The notes below the pieces were generated by a model that saw only the letters and a list, made by a program, of their open reading frames with translations, made no database searches and had not been told where the DNA came from. A program made the translations under genes and the position numbers. Source: Glaciimonas soli (GTDB lineage: Bacteria; Pseudomonadota; Gammaproteobacteria; Burkholderiales; Burkholderiaceae_D). Taken from it: a stretch of DNA of 64,000 nt. Positions 1-9,182 of this stretch are shown here, piece by piece (within the stretch, counting starts at the first letter, position 1; each line of letters begins with the position of its first letter). The stretch is from assembly GCF_009497155.1 (NCBI RefSeq), contig NZ_WINI01000003.1, positions 62,001-126,000 on the forward strand. The letters are read 5' to 3'.

Positions 1-21
1 TTAAATGTTTGAGAGTGTCGC

Positions 22-438
22 TCAACTGGATTCAGCATCCATCCCAGCCATATATTGTTCGTCGCTGACATGTTCCAGCCAATCAACACCCTTGCCGTTG
101 AGTTGCTCAACAATGGCGATATGCGTCATGGCTGTATCCTTGGTAGCACCGTGCCAATGCTTATGACCGGGTGGACACCAGATCACGTCGCCCTGCCGTA
201 TCACCTTGACCGGACCATCCCAGCATTGCGTCCAGCCGCATCCGGCAGTGACGATCAAGACTTGGCCCAGAGGATGGGTATGCCAGGCGGTTCTGGCACC
301 GGGCTCGAAGGTAACATTGGCCCCCAGCATGCGTGCCGGCTCTGGCAAGTTAAAGAGAGGATCGATGCGGACATTACCAGTGAAATACTCTGCTGGCCCC
401 TTGACCGAGGGCTGTGAGCCGCTGCGCTTGATTTCCAT
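22..438 (-). CDS. Cupin protein, hydroxynitrile-lyase-like
   Basis: Single-domain cupin of 138 residues. The N-terminus (MEIKRSGSQ) and the core [16 protein letters not shown] resemble, from memory, the metal-dependent cupin hydroxynitrile lyases (Granulicella type), which cleave or form cyanohydrins such as mandelonitrile. The metal ligands of that family can all be placed: H53, H55, Q59 and H94, the last in PPGHKHWHG. Tryptophan and cysteine residues line the barrel. The start is supported by AAAGGAG seven bases upstream. It is the last gene of an operon with the SDR and aldo-keto reductase genes, a grouping common next to LysR regulators. Many relatives are annotated only as cupin or carboxymuconolactone-decarboxylase-associated, and lyase activity here is inferred, not shown. 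Confidence 0.88.
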   Translation of the reverse strand: MEIKRSGSQPSVKGPAEYFTGNVRIDPLFNLPEPARMLGANVTFEPGARTAWHTHPLGQVLIVTAGCGWTQCWDGPVKVIRQGDVIWCPPGHKHWHGATKDTAMTHIAIVEQLNGKGVDWLEHVSDEQYMAGMDAESS

Positions 439-472
439 TGTCAGACTCCTTTATTTGTCGTGTCATTACGCA

Positions 473-1219
473 TTAATAAACCTGCCGTGTGGGCCTGAAC
501 AAGATTTCGTTCACATCTATGTCCTCAGGTTGACTGATGGCGAAAGCAACTGCACGCGCGAACGAGTCCGCTGGAATAGCGACCTCTTCGTAAAGCTGGT
601 GGACGCGTTCGGCGATTGCCGGATCGGTCACTGAATTGGGAAGTTCGGTGGCAACCGCGCCTGGAGAAATGACCGTCGTGCGAATGTTGTAGGGCTTTAC
701 CTCCTGACGCAGTCCTTCTGATAGAGCCAGCACCGCATGCTTGGTCGCCGAATAGACTGCGCCGCCTGGACCAACCTTGTGACCAGCCACGGAAGAAACA
801 TTGATGATGTGTCCGGACTTTCGATCTTTCATATAGGGCAGCGCCGCGGCAATACCATAGAGCACTCCTTTGATATTAACGTCGATCATGCGATCCCAAT
901 CATCAACCCTCAAGCTTTCGAGCAATGATTGTGGCATTAATCCGGCATTGTTGATCATGACGTCGACCCGTCCAAAAGTTTGCACAGCCGCATTAACCAA
1001 TCGCTGTACCTGTTCACGATCCGTGACATCCGTTTCCACAGCAATCGCCGTACCACTGTTACCGGCCAGCTTTTGTGCCAGCGCATGAATACGATCTGCG
1101 CGCCGCGCACCAAGCACGAGATTTGCACCTTGCGAGGCAAGATAAAGAGCGGTCGCTTCACCCAGACCACTGCTTGCACCGGTAATTACGACGACTTTTC
1201 CTTCGATGTTATTGCGCAT
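473..1219 (-). CDS. SDR family NAD(P)-dependent oxidoreductase
   Basis: Classical short-chain dehydrogenase of 248 residues, the usual length. The Rossmann cofactor motif [10 protein letters not shown] lies at about residues 14-23, the NNAG motif near 90, the catalytic Ser in INVSSVAGH near 140, and YSATK (Tyr/Lys pair) near 155. It should reduce or oxidise a carbonyl/alcohol with NAD(P)H in the cytoplasm; an Arg pair after the second strand (GARRADR) suggests NADP(H) preference. GGAG precedes the ATG at proper spacing. It sits between the cupin and aldo-keto reductase genes with gaps of about 30 bases, so the three are probably co-transcribed. The substrate is not recognisable. Confidence 0.93.
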   Translation of the reverse strand: MRNNIEGKVVVITGASSGLGEATALYLASQGANLVLGARRADRIHALAQKLAGNSGTAIAVETDVTDREQVQRLVNAAVQTFGRVDVMINNAGLMPQSLLESLRVDDWDRMIDVNIKGVLYGIAAALPYMKDRKSGHIINVSSVAGHKVGPGGAVYSATKHAVLALSEGLRQEVKPYNIRTTVISPGAVATELPNSVTDPAIAERVHQLYEEVAIPADSFARAVAFAISQPEDIDVNEILFRPTRQVY

Positions 1220-1248
1220 TTCTTACTCCAGATTGAATATTGTTTCGA

Positions 1249-2247
<999 letters not shown>

Positions 2248-2347
2248 TCAAAGTAGTGAACATCCGTAGACCACTAAGCGGTCTTTGCATGGCTGGTACT
2301 TTACGCGTAACGTCGGCATTTGATTAGACGCTATAATCAGCATGTAC

Positions 2348-2366
2348 TTATTAATTTTTCTAATAA
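2348..2366. promoter_or_regulatory. Possible LysR-type operator
   Basis: A perfect inverted repeat TTATTA-N7-TAATAA, which contains a T-N11-A core, lies ten bases before the LysR start and in the divergent region with the aldo-keto reductase operon. A TATAAT hexamer sits just upstream at 2332-2337. Position and symmetry fit autoregulation by a LysR protein; function is inferred. Confidence 0.35.
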
Positions 2367-2376
2367 ATACAAAAAT

Positions 2377-3270
2377 ATGCCAAAAGAAAACTTTAACGAC
2401 CTGATTGCTTTTGTTGCCGTTGCCCGCGCAGGAAGCTTCACTCGTGCGGCGGCGCAACTTGGCGTCTCTCAGTCGGCATTGAGTCAGACCATACGTTCGC
2501 TAGAGGAAAGACTGGGCATAAGGTTGTTAACGCGCACCACGCGAAGCGTGTCACCGACCGAGACTGGCGAGCGGCTGTTACAGACGGTGGCTCCCCGGTT
2601 TGAAGAAATCGAAACGGAGCTCGCTGCCTTAAGCGAACTACGGGAGAAGCCCGCCGGCACTATACGGATCACCAGCTCTGATCATGCCGCCAACACGATC
2701 TTGATGCCAAAGCTGGCGAAACTGTTGCCGCTTTATCCTGATATCAAAGTTGAGATTAACTCGGACAATCGTCTGATCGACATTGTGGAACAACGGTATG
2801 ACGCCGGTGTGCGGCTGGGCGAGCAGGTGGCAAAAGATATGATAGCGGTGCGCATCAGTCCGGATGTGCGAATGATAGTCGTCGGTGCTCCGTCCTACTT
2901 CGCGCGACGATCACCACCCAAAACGCCACAAGATCTGACCGACCATCTTTGTATCAATCTTCGCTTGCCAACGTTAGGGGGCTTGTATGCGTGGGAACTT
3001 AAGAAAGGTAAGCGTGAAATCAATGTGCGCGTGGACGGCCAGCTTATTGTCAACGGCATGCCTCAAATGCTCAATGCCGTTCTGGCGGGACTAGGCTTGG
3101 GTTTCATGCTGGAGGATGTAGTACAGGAGTATATCGACAAGGGCCTTCTGTTGCCCGTCCTCGAAGACTGGAGTCATACCTTTTCCGGATATCACCTGTA
3201 TTACCCAAGCCGGCGTCAGGCCTCGCCAGCATTTGTATTGCTGGTCGAAGCACTGCGTTACCGAACATGA
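2377..3270 (+). CDS. LysR family transcriptional regulator
   Basis: Regulator of 297 residues from the ATG at 2377; an in-frame ATG 57 bases earlier would add a non-homologous tail, and the chosen start gives the canonical N-terminus MPKENFNDLIAFVAV. The helix-turn-helix covers about residues 18-60 (SFTRAAAQLGVSQSALSQT), followed by a periplasmic-binding-like effector domain. It is divergent from the aldo-keto reductase/SDR/cupin operon, which it most likely controls. In this common arrangement such regulators often respond to electrophiles or aldehydes, but nothing in the sequence names the inducer. Confidence 0.93.
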   Translation: MPKENFNDLIAFVAVARAGSFTRAAAQLGVSQSALSQTIRSLEERLGIRLLTRTTRSVSPTETGERLLQTVAPRFEEIETELAALSELREKPAGTIRITSSDHAANTILMPKLAKLLPLYPDIKVEINSDNRLIDIVEQRYDAGVRLGEQVAKDMIAVRISPDVRMIVVGAPSYFARRSPPKTPQDLTDHLCINLRLPTLGGLYAWELKKGKREINVRVDGQLIVNGMPQMLNAVLAGLGLGFMLEDVVQEYIDKGLLLPVLEDWSHTFSGYHLYYPSRRQASPAFVLLVEALRYRT

Positions 3271-3339
3271 TACTTATATCTGCAAAGATAGCTTATGTAG
3301 GTTGTCGGCCAGACTAAAAAGCCCACGCTGCTTGATGGA

Positions 3340-4863
3340 TCAAGCCACCAAATGCCGAGCCTGCCGTTGCGGCGCAACCGATGGTGCATGTTCGTGTTTT
3401 TCAACCTTCTTAGGCGCACTCGGCAACTTCGGTGGCTGACCGGCATAATCGGTACTCAACACCGCATTCACCGTCGCATCGCTCAATCCTTGCAAGCGCA
3501 ACCACTGACCGACTAATCCAGCCAGGCGATCCAAGGCGATGCGATGCGTGGCGTCGGTTTTGCTGTAGAGCCAATCCGAAAATGCCATGAAATTATTGAA
3601 TGGTGTTGCTCCCAACAAGATCGGCAAGGTATGCGCAAAGCGTCCTGAATTAGCGACCAAATCCCAGTAACGGGAAAAGCGCACCAGGCGTTGCATGGTG
3701 GCGAAGTCGATGCGGTCTGTGGCAAGGATGGTGTAAGGCGGGTGCGGGTCGAAGACTAATCCGTAAGCTTCAGTATGGCGAATAATCGGCGTGCCCCGTA
3801 AGCGCTTTAAGATACCGAATTGGATTTCGTGCGGTTGCAAAGCGACCAGTTGATCGAAACCGCGAGCAAAGCTTTCCACATCTTCACCGGGTAATCCGGC
3901 GATTAAATCAACGTGTAAATGCGCGTGTGATTCTGTCATCAGCCAACGAATATTCTCCGCTGCTTTTTGATTGTTTTGTTTGCGACTGACCAAGGTTTGC
4001 ACTTCGGGGTTGAAGCTTTGTATGCCAATTTCAAATTGCAACGTACCTGCCGGGAATTTGCTGATTCCTTCTTTCAATGCATCGGGCAAATGATCAGGGA
4101 CTAATTCAAAATGCGCGAAGACGGGATCGTCGGGATTGGCGTCCAGTTTATCGAGGAAGAACTGCATAATCTTCAAGCTGGTTTTGATATTCAGATTGAA
4201 TGTACGATCGACGAATTTAAACAGCCGTGCGCCACGCGCATGGAGCGATTCCAACTCTGCCAGAAAATTATCTAGTGCAAATGGCCACGCGGTTTTATCC
4301 AGCGCAGATAAACAAAATTCGCATTTGAACGGGCAACCACGCGAGGCTTCAACATACAGCGTGCGATGTTTGATGTCGTGGTCGCTATAGAGTGCGTAAG
4401 GCAGCGTAATGTCTTCCATCGGCGGCTGCTTGCCGATGTGGGTTTTCATCAGCGGTTTAGGGCCGTTCAAAATCTGCTGACATAATTCCGGGAAGGCAAT
4501 GTCGCCCCACCCTGTCACCAGATAATCTGCCTGTTTGACGATCTGTTGTTGTTCAGATTCATACGACACTTCCGGTCCACCCAACACGATCACGATCTCT
4601 GGCGCGACGCATTTCAACATCGCGACGACTTTGGTGGTTTCTTCGATATTCCAGATATAAACGCCGAAACCGACGATGGTGGTGCCGCCGTCAGCGGCTT
4701 TGTTGGCTAATAGTTTTTCGACAATATCGGTGGTTTTGCTGCCAATGACGAATTCGTGCAAGTGCGTGTCGCCCTGCAAGTCGCCCATATTGGCTTGTAA
4801 ATAACGCAAGCCTAGCGAAGCGTGAGAATAGCGGGCATTAAGAGTGGCGAGCAAAATAGTCAT
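3340..4863 (-). CDS. B12-binding domain radical SAM protein (DUF4080 type)
   Basis: Protein of 507 residues. The N-terminal third (TILLATLNARYSHASLGLRY) is a cobalamin-binding Rossmann domain of the kind found before radical SAM enzymes. The radical SAM core starts at RGCPFKCEFC with the CxxxCxxC cluster-binding cysteines around residue 175, followed by a TIM-barrel portion and a C-terminal DUF4080-like region. It has no partner gene: neighbours on both sides point elsewhere. Relatives are widespread in Proteobacteria and mostly unassigned; a methyltransferase or other cobalamin-dependent radical reaction is plausible. It is cytoplasmic, with no signal peptide. The C-terminal 35 residues are low complexity (KKVEKHEHAPS). 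Confidence 0.9.
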   Translation of the reverse strand: MTILLATLNARYSHASLGLRYLQANMGDLQGDTHLHEFVIGSKTTDIVEKLLANKAADGGTTIVGFGVYIWNIEETTKVVAMLKCVAPEIVIVLGGPEVSYESEQQQIVKQADYLVTGWGDIAFPELCQQILNGPKPLMKTHIGKQPPMEDITLPYALYSDHDIKHRTLYVEASRGCPFKCEFCLSALDKTAWPFALDNFLAELESLHARGARLFKFVDRTFNLNIKTSLKIMQFFLDKLDANPDDPVFAHFELVPDHLPDALKEGISKFPAGTLQFEIGIQSFNPEVQTLVSRKQNNQKAAENIRWLMTESHAHLHVDLIAGLPGEDVESFARGFDQLVALQPHEIQFGILKRLRGTPIIRHTEAYGLVFDPHPPYTILATDRIDFATMQRLVRFSRYWDLVANSGRFAHTLPILLGATPFNNFMAFSDWLYSKTDATHRIALDRLAGLVGQWLRLQGLSDATVNAVLSTDYAGQPPKLPSAPKKVEKHEHAPSVAPQRQARHLVA

Positions 4864-4943
4864 GGGAAGGCAATGTGCCGCAAAGTTCGAATAGCCGCCA
4901 TTTTACGCGTCTATCGCTGCGTTATCGTTTCATTGTCATCTGA

Positions 4944-6572
4944 TTACCGTCTATCCAACGCGCGTGTCACCAATAACACCGGAATCAAGCCTACCGCAAC
5001 GATGGTCAAAGCCGGCAATGCCGCTTCACCCAAACGCTCATCGCGCGCCAGATTGTGGGCGATGACAGCCAACGTATCGGTGTTGAATGGACGCAGCAAT
5101 AAGGTGGCCGGCAGTTCTTTCACCACGTCGACAAACACCATCAAGAAAGCGGTTGCCATCGAACGCCACAACAAAGGTGCATGCAACTGTTGGGCGATGT
5201 GCCAGCGACTAGTGCCGAGTGTACGTGCAGCTTCGTCGTAGCTGTAGGGTATCCGCGCATAACCTGCATCAATGGTCTGCACCGCTACCGCGCTAAAGCG
5301 CACCAGATAAGCGTACACAATGCCGAGTGAGGTTGCGGTGAACCACACGCCGACTGAACTATCGGGAAAGACAACTTGCAACCATGAGGCCGGTAACAAG
5401 ATGCCAACCGCGATCACTGAACCAGGCACGGCGTAACCCATAGACGCAATGCGAGTGACGATGCGCAACAGCGCAGTGTTAAAGCGCGGTAAATCACGGG
5501 CGCGTTGTGCAAAACTGAGCGCCAGTGCCAGCAACACCGCCAATACTGCAGCAATCGCAGCAAAGCGGAAACTGTTCCATGCCCAGCCGAGGTAGCGAGA
5601 AAAATCGATGCTGGTTGTGTATTCGTCAGCTGAAGGTTGATGCCCCATCTCCCCCCACATTAGTTGCAGCAAGATCAGCACCGGCAAGACGAAGCCGAGA
5701 ACGATAGGCAGCCCGCACACCAACCACGCGCACAGACGCTGGCCGCCGCGCAATGGCTGCAATCGTGTTTCAGATGCATCACTACGATTGCCGCGAGCGC
5801 TGGAAAAACGTATTTTCTGTTGCGCCTTGCGCTCCACCCACAACAGCAATGCCACCATGACCAGCAACACCGACGCCAATTGTGCCGCGGCGATACGATC
5901 GTCCATCACCATCCAGGCTTTATAAATTCCAGTGGTAAAAGTGGTCAATCCAAAATAAGCGCTGACACCATAATCGGCCAATGTTTCCATCAACGCCAAT
6001 GCCGCGCCCGCCATCAATGCCGGCCGTGCCAATGGTAACGCGACGCGACGAATACGCTCGGCCAACGGTGTGCCAAGCAATCGTGCCGCTTCCATCAAAT
6101 GCACTCCGCGCTCACTGAGCGCGCTGCGCGCGAGTAAATAGGTGTACGGATAAAGGGTAAAAACAAACAGGAAAATCGCGCCGGACAAACTACGAATTTC
6201 GGGCAATCGCAAAGCGGGAATCACGTGACGAAAACTGGTTTGCAAAATGCCGCTGTATTGCAGAAAATCGGTATACGCATATGCCGAAACATAGGCAGGC
6301 ATCGCCATCGGCAGTAGCAGCGCCCATTTAAAAAAACGACGCCCACGGAATTCAAACAAACTCACCGTCACCGCCGTCGCTGCGCCAACCACGACGACAC
6401 CGATGGTAACGGCGACGGCTAACCAGATTGAGGTTGCCAGATAACTTGGCAGAACGGTGTGCCATTGTTGCGTCAATACTTCGACCGCATGCGCGTCAAT
6501 ATTTAGCCATGCGGCGGCGATGCCGAGTATGGGTAATGCAATGAGCAAAGCGATTAAAGCGATTAGCGGCAT
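4944..6572 (-). CDS. fbpB: Ferric iron ABC transporter, fused permease
   Basis: Inner-membrane permease of 542 residues with about 12 hydrophobic segments arranged as two homologous halves, the FbpB/SfuB architecture in which both transmembrane domains are on one chain. EAA-type loops that contact the ATPase are visible near residues 170-190 (EAARLLGTPLAERIRRVALP) and 430-450 (DEAARTLGTSRWHIAQQLH). It should pass Fe3+ from the periplasmic FbpA protein, powered by the FbpC ATPase encoded divergently at 6696. The 123-base gap to fbpC must hold both promoters. An alternative is thiamine or another substrate of this transporter class, but the nearby FutA/FbpA-like binding protein with a Fur box favours iron. 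Confidence 0.9.
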   Translation of the reverse strand: MPLIALIALLIALPILGIAAAWLNIDAHAVEVLTQQWHTVLPSYLATSIWLAVAVTIGVVVVGAATAVTVSLFEFRGRRFFKWALLLPMAMPAYVSAYAYTDFLQYSGILQTSFRHVIPALRLPEIRSLSGAIFLFVFTLYPYTYLLARSALSERGVHLMEAARLLGTPLAERIRRVALPLARPALMAGAALALMETLADYGVSAYFGLTTFTTGIYKAWMVMDDRIAAAQLASVLLVMVALLLWVERKAQQKIRFSSARGNRSDASETRLQPLRGGQRLCAWLVCGLPIVLGFVLPVLILLQLMWGEMGHQPSADEYTTSIDFSRYLGWAWNSFRFAAIAAVLAVLLALALSFAQRARDLPRFNTALLRIVTRIASMGYAVPGSVIAVGILLPASWLQVVFPDSSVGVWFTATSLGIVYAYLVRFSAVAVQTIDAGYARIPYSYDEAARTLGTSRWHIAQQLHAPLLWRSMATAFLMVFVDVVKELPATLLLRPFNTDTLAVIAHNLARDERLGEAALPALTIVAVGLIPVLLVTRALDRR

Positions 6573-6695
6573 GTGACTTGGTTGTAGTGGGTGAATGATG
6601 CGTTAAACTAGTGGTTGTTGCGAATAGCAATTGTTCTTAAAGCAAACTTTTGAGCGGAATTGTAACTTCTTCACGCATACTTTCTAAATTCCCAC

Positions 6696-7757
6696 ATGTT
6701 TCTTGACCTTCAAAACATCACTGTTCGCTATCCACAAACTTCATCACCGGCCGTCAACGCAGTCTCGTTGCAATTGGCGGCTGGCGAAATCGGCGTATTG
6801 ATCGGCCCATCCGGCAGCGGAAAAACCACGCTGTTACGCTCTATTGCAGGTCTGGAACAGCCGCAAGTTGGCAACATTTTGCTGGATCAGACTTTGCTGG
6901 ATGGCCCCAACGTTCGCATCGCAGCAGAACAACGACGCATCGGCATGGTGTTTCAAGACTTTGCGCTGTTCCCGCATTTGACGATAGAAGACAACATCGG
7001 CTTTGGCTTACGAGATCTTGCGCGGCCACAGAAAAAATTGCGCGTGGCAGAGATGCTTGAGCTGGTCGGACTGATAGGCTCACACGATAAATATCCGCAT
7101 CAGCTATCCGGCGGCCAGCAACAGCGCGTTGCGCTGGCGCGTGCTTTGGCTCCGCAGCCACGCTTGCTGTTGCTGGACGAACCATTTTCGAGTCTGGACA
7201 TTGAACTGCGCGAACGGCTGGCGTATGACGTGCGACAAATTCTGAAACAAGCCAACATTACCGCGCTGATGGTCACGCACGATCAATTGGAAGCATTTGC
7301 GATCGGCGATGTGGTCGGCGTGATGCACGCTGGACAACTGGAACAATGGGCAGCGCCCTATGCGCTTTATCATCGCCCGACTAGCCGCTTCGTTGCTGAT
7401 TTTATCGGTCATGGTGTATTTGTACCGGGTAGATTGGTTAAAACTGCAAATGGCTTGATGGTGTCGACGGCACTGGGCGAATTGCATGACGTCAATGACA
7501 CTCTGCCGGACTACAGCACACAATATTTTGATGTACTGCTACGCAGCGATGATATCGTGCATGATGACGAATCTCGCTTCAAAGCCACCGTCGTTCGCAA
7601 GACTTTCCGTGGTGCGGATTTTCTCTATACACTGCGATTAGAAGATGGCCCAGAAGTGTTGGCGCTGGTACCATCACATCACGATCACGCAATCGGTGAG
7701 GCCATCGGCATACGGCTTGATGTGAGTCACGTGGTGACTTTTCCTGCAACATCCTGA
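6696..7757 (+). CDS. fbpC: Ferric iron ABC transporter, ATP-binding protein
   Basis: ATPase of 353 residues with Walker A GPSGSGKTTLLRS (about 38-50), Q-loop in VFQDFALFPH, signature LSGGQQQRVALARAL near 137 and Walker B LLLLDEPFSSLD near 160, then a C-terminal TOBE-like regulatory domain (about 240-350). It energises iron import through the permease encoded divergently at 6572. No strong ribosome binding site is visible before the ATG. Nineteen bases after its stop a 28-codon reading frame with its own ribosome binding site follows on the same strand. Confidence 0.93.
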   Translation: MFLDLQNITVRYPQTSSPAVNAVSLQLAAGEIGVLIGPSGSGKTTLLRSIAGLEQPQVGNILLDQTLLDGPNVRIAAEQRRIGMVFQDFALFPHLTIEDNIGFGLRDLARPQKKLRVAEMLELVGLIGSHDKYPHQLSGGQQQRVALARALAPQPRLLLLDEPFSSLDIELRERLAYDVRQILKQANITALMVTHDQLEAFAIGDVVGVMHAGQLEQWAAPYALYHRPTSRFVADFIGHGVFVPGRLVKTANGLMVSTALGELHDVNDTLPDYSTQYFDVLLRSDDIVHDDESRFKATVVRKTFRGADFLYTLRLEDGPEVLALVPSHHDHAIGEAIGIRLDVSHVVTFPATS

Positions 7758-7775
7758 TTTTTTGGAAAGATAAAA

Positions 7776-7862
7776 ATGTTAGCTAATTACGTCGTAGTCG
7801 GAATCGAATTCAGTGTGGTGGCGATCATAGGATTGGCGATTTATTTGGTTGCCAAAAAATAA
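7776..7862 (+). CDS. Small single-span membrane protein, 28 residues
   Basis: Reading frame of 28 codons starting ATG with GGAAAGA eight bases upstream, 19 bases after the fbpC stop. The product begins MLANYVVVGIEFSVVAIIGL and ends with a di-lysine (VAKK). Residues 5-26 form one unbroken hydrophobic segment with positive charge only at the C-terminus, which fits a single transmembrane helix. It is directly followed by a strong hairpin, so it would be the last gene of an fbpC transcript. I do not recognise the family. A regulatory or assembly role for the transporter is only a guess. It could also be a chance frame, but the ribosome binding site, hydrophobic pattern and position argue for a gene. 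Confidence 0.55.
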   Translation: MLANYVVVGIEFSVVAIIGLAIYLVAKK

Positions 7863-7882
7863 AATTGCTAAGCCTCGGTAGA

Positions 7883-7910
7883 TCCCCGCTCCCGCAAGCG
7901 CGAGCGGGGA
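7883..7910. terminator. Strong hairpin between convergent genes
   Basis: Nine-base perfect stem TCCCCGCTC/GAGCGGGGA with a ten-base loop, between the small membrane frame and the convergent fbpA stop. There is no clear T-run on either strand, so it may act as a transcript-end barrier or stabiliser rather than a classical intrinsic terminator. Confidence 0.5.
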
Positions 7911-7923
7911 TAAAACCTGGCTG

Positions 7924-8955
7924 TTATTTATACCCAACCTTATCCAACATCTGCAACACCTTCTGCTGATTGCGGCCAACCGCCGAGACATCAATCACTT
8001 CCGCTTTAAATGTTCCCAATGAATCCAGTGCGGCGTTATCAGTTTTGACGCTCTTTACTGCTGGCCATTCGTTATTACCTTCGGCAAAATAACGTTGCGC
8101 CTGATCGCTGGATAAATATTCCAGAAACTGAATTGCTTCGGCTTTGTGTGGCGCGTATTTGGCAACGCCGGCACCGGCGATGTTGACGTGCGCACCGAAC
8201 GTTTTTTGATCTGGCCAGACTATCGCCACTTTTTTCATCAACGCGATATCTTCTGGCTTGGTTGATTTCATCAAGCGTGCGACGTAATAAGAGTTTGAAA
8301 TCGTCACGCCACATTCACCAGAGGCCACCGCTTTGATTTGATCGGTATCGCCGCCAACCGGCTTGCGCGCCTGATTCGCGACATAGCCCTTGAGCAGCTG
8401 TTCAGTTTTCGCTTCGCCGTGATGTTCGAGTAAAGCACCGAATAAAGATACGTTGTACGGGTGCGCACCGCTGCGGGTGCACAGCTTGCCTTTATTTTTA
8501 GGCTCAGCCAACGCTTCGTAACTGTCGACATCTTCTGGTTTGATGTTTTGCTTGTTATAGACAATCACGCGCGCGCGCGTCGAAAAGCCAAACCATTGAC
8601 CATCTTTATCGCGCAAATTCGCTGGGATACGTTCGTCTAATATCGGCGATTTGACAGGCTGGAACAAGCCCTCATTTTCAGCGCGCCATAAACGCGCCGC
8701 ATCTACCAATAAAATCACATCGGCCGGACTAGATTTTCCTTCGCTTTTCAAGCGCGCAACCGTACCCGCATCGTCGCCATCCACCCGATTAATTTTGATA
8801 CCGGTTGTTTTGGTGAAGTTGTTATACAGCGCTTCGTCAGTTTGATAATGACGTGCCGAATAGATATTCAAGACTTTTTCCTGCGCGGCGACTGTAAAAC
8901 TGGCAACAGCGGTGCTGGCAAAAACGGCACTGGCGATGAGTGTACGCAAAGACAT
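7924..8955 (-). CDS. fbpA: Ferric iron-binding periplasmic protein
   Basis: Periplasmic solute-binding protein of 343 residues, FutA/FbpA family. The start at 8955 is chosen because AAGGAAG stands just upstream and it gives a clean signal peptide (MSLRTLIASAVFASTAVASF, cleaved after AA near residue 24); a longer frame would run through the Fur box. The mature protein opens VLNIYSARHYQTDEALY, where His/Tyr residues bind Fe3+ in this family, and SNSYYVARL supplies the C-lobe tyrosines. Two cysteines (KLCTRSG, SGECGV) probably form a disulfide. It delivers iron to FbpB/FbpC. It is convergent with fbpC rather than in an operon with it, an unusual arrangement. Confidence 0.93.
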   Translation of the reverse strand: MSLRTLIASAVFASTAVASFTVAAQEKVLNIYSARHYQTDEALYNNFTKTTGIKINRVDGDDAGTVARLKSEGKSSPADVILLVDAARLWRAENEGLFQPVKSPILDERIPANLRDKDGQWFGFSTRARVIVYNKQNIKPEDVDSYEALAEPKNKGKLCTRSGAHPYNVSLFGALLEHHGEAKTEQLLKGYVANQARKPVGGDTDQIKAVASGECGVTISNSYYVARLMKSTKPEDIALMKKVAIVWPDQKTFGAHVNIAGAGVAKYAPHKAEAIQFLEYLSSDQAQRYFAEGNNEWPAVKSVKTDNAALDSLGTFKAEVIDVSAVGRNQQKVLQMLDKVGYK

Positions 8956-8994
8956 AGCTTCCTTTTTGAAAGATTCTAGAGCGGAAACTATAAC

Positions 8995-9013
8995 GCAAAT
9001 GAGAATTATTATC
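8995..9013 (-). promoter_or_regulatory. Fur box upstream of fbpA
   Basis: Read on the minus strand, GATAATAATTCTCATTTGC matches the 19-base Fur consensus GATAATGATAATCATTATC at 14 positions. It lies 40 bases before the fbpA start, where it would cover the promoter. Iron-dependent repression of fbpA is the natural reading. Confidence 0.75.
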
Positions 9014-9182
9014 AATATTGCCACATACCAACCTCAATGACTTGTACACTCTCGAAGTGACAATAAGATGACATCCCGCCATTGATACCGTTTTGTGTAC
9101 TTTGAATAAATTATGATTGACGACACATCAAGAATGTCTACACTCCCCTGTGTTTAGCATTTACGCGAAAAAGGGAAATAAC

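Noticed and set aside
2302-2337. Full promoter for the first LysR gene around TATAAT at 2332
   Set aside because: The -10 is perfect, but the hexamer at 17 bases (AACGTC) does not resemble a -35.
6605-6650. Possible second Fur box between fbpB and fbpC (GCGAATAGCAATTGTTCTT)
   Set aside because: Matches the consensus at only about 10 of 19 positions, near what chance gives in AT-rich DNA.
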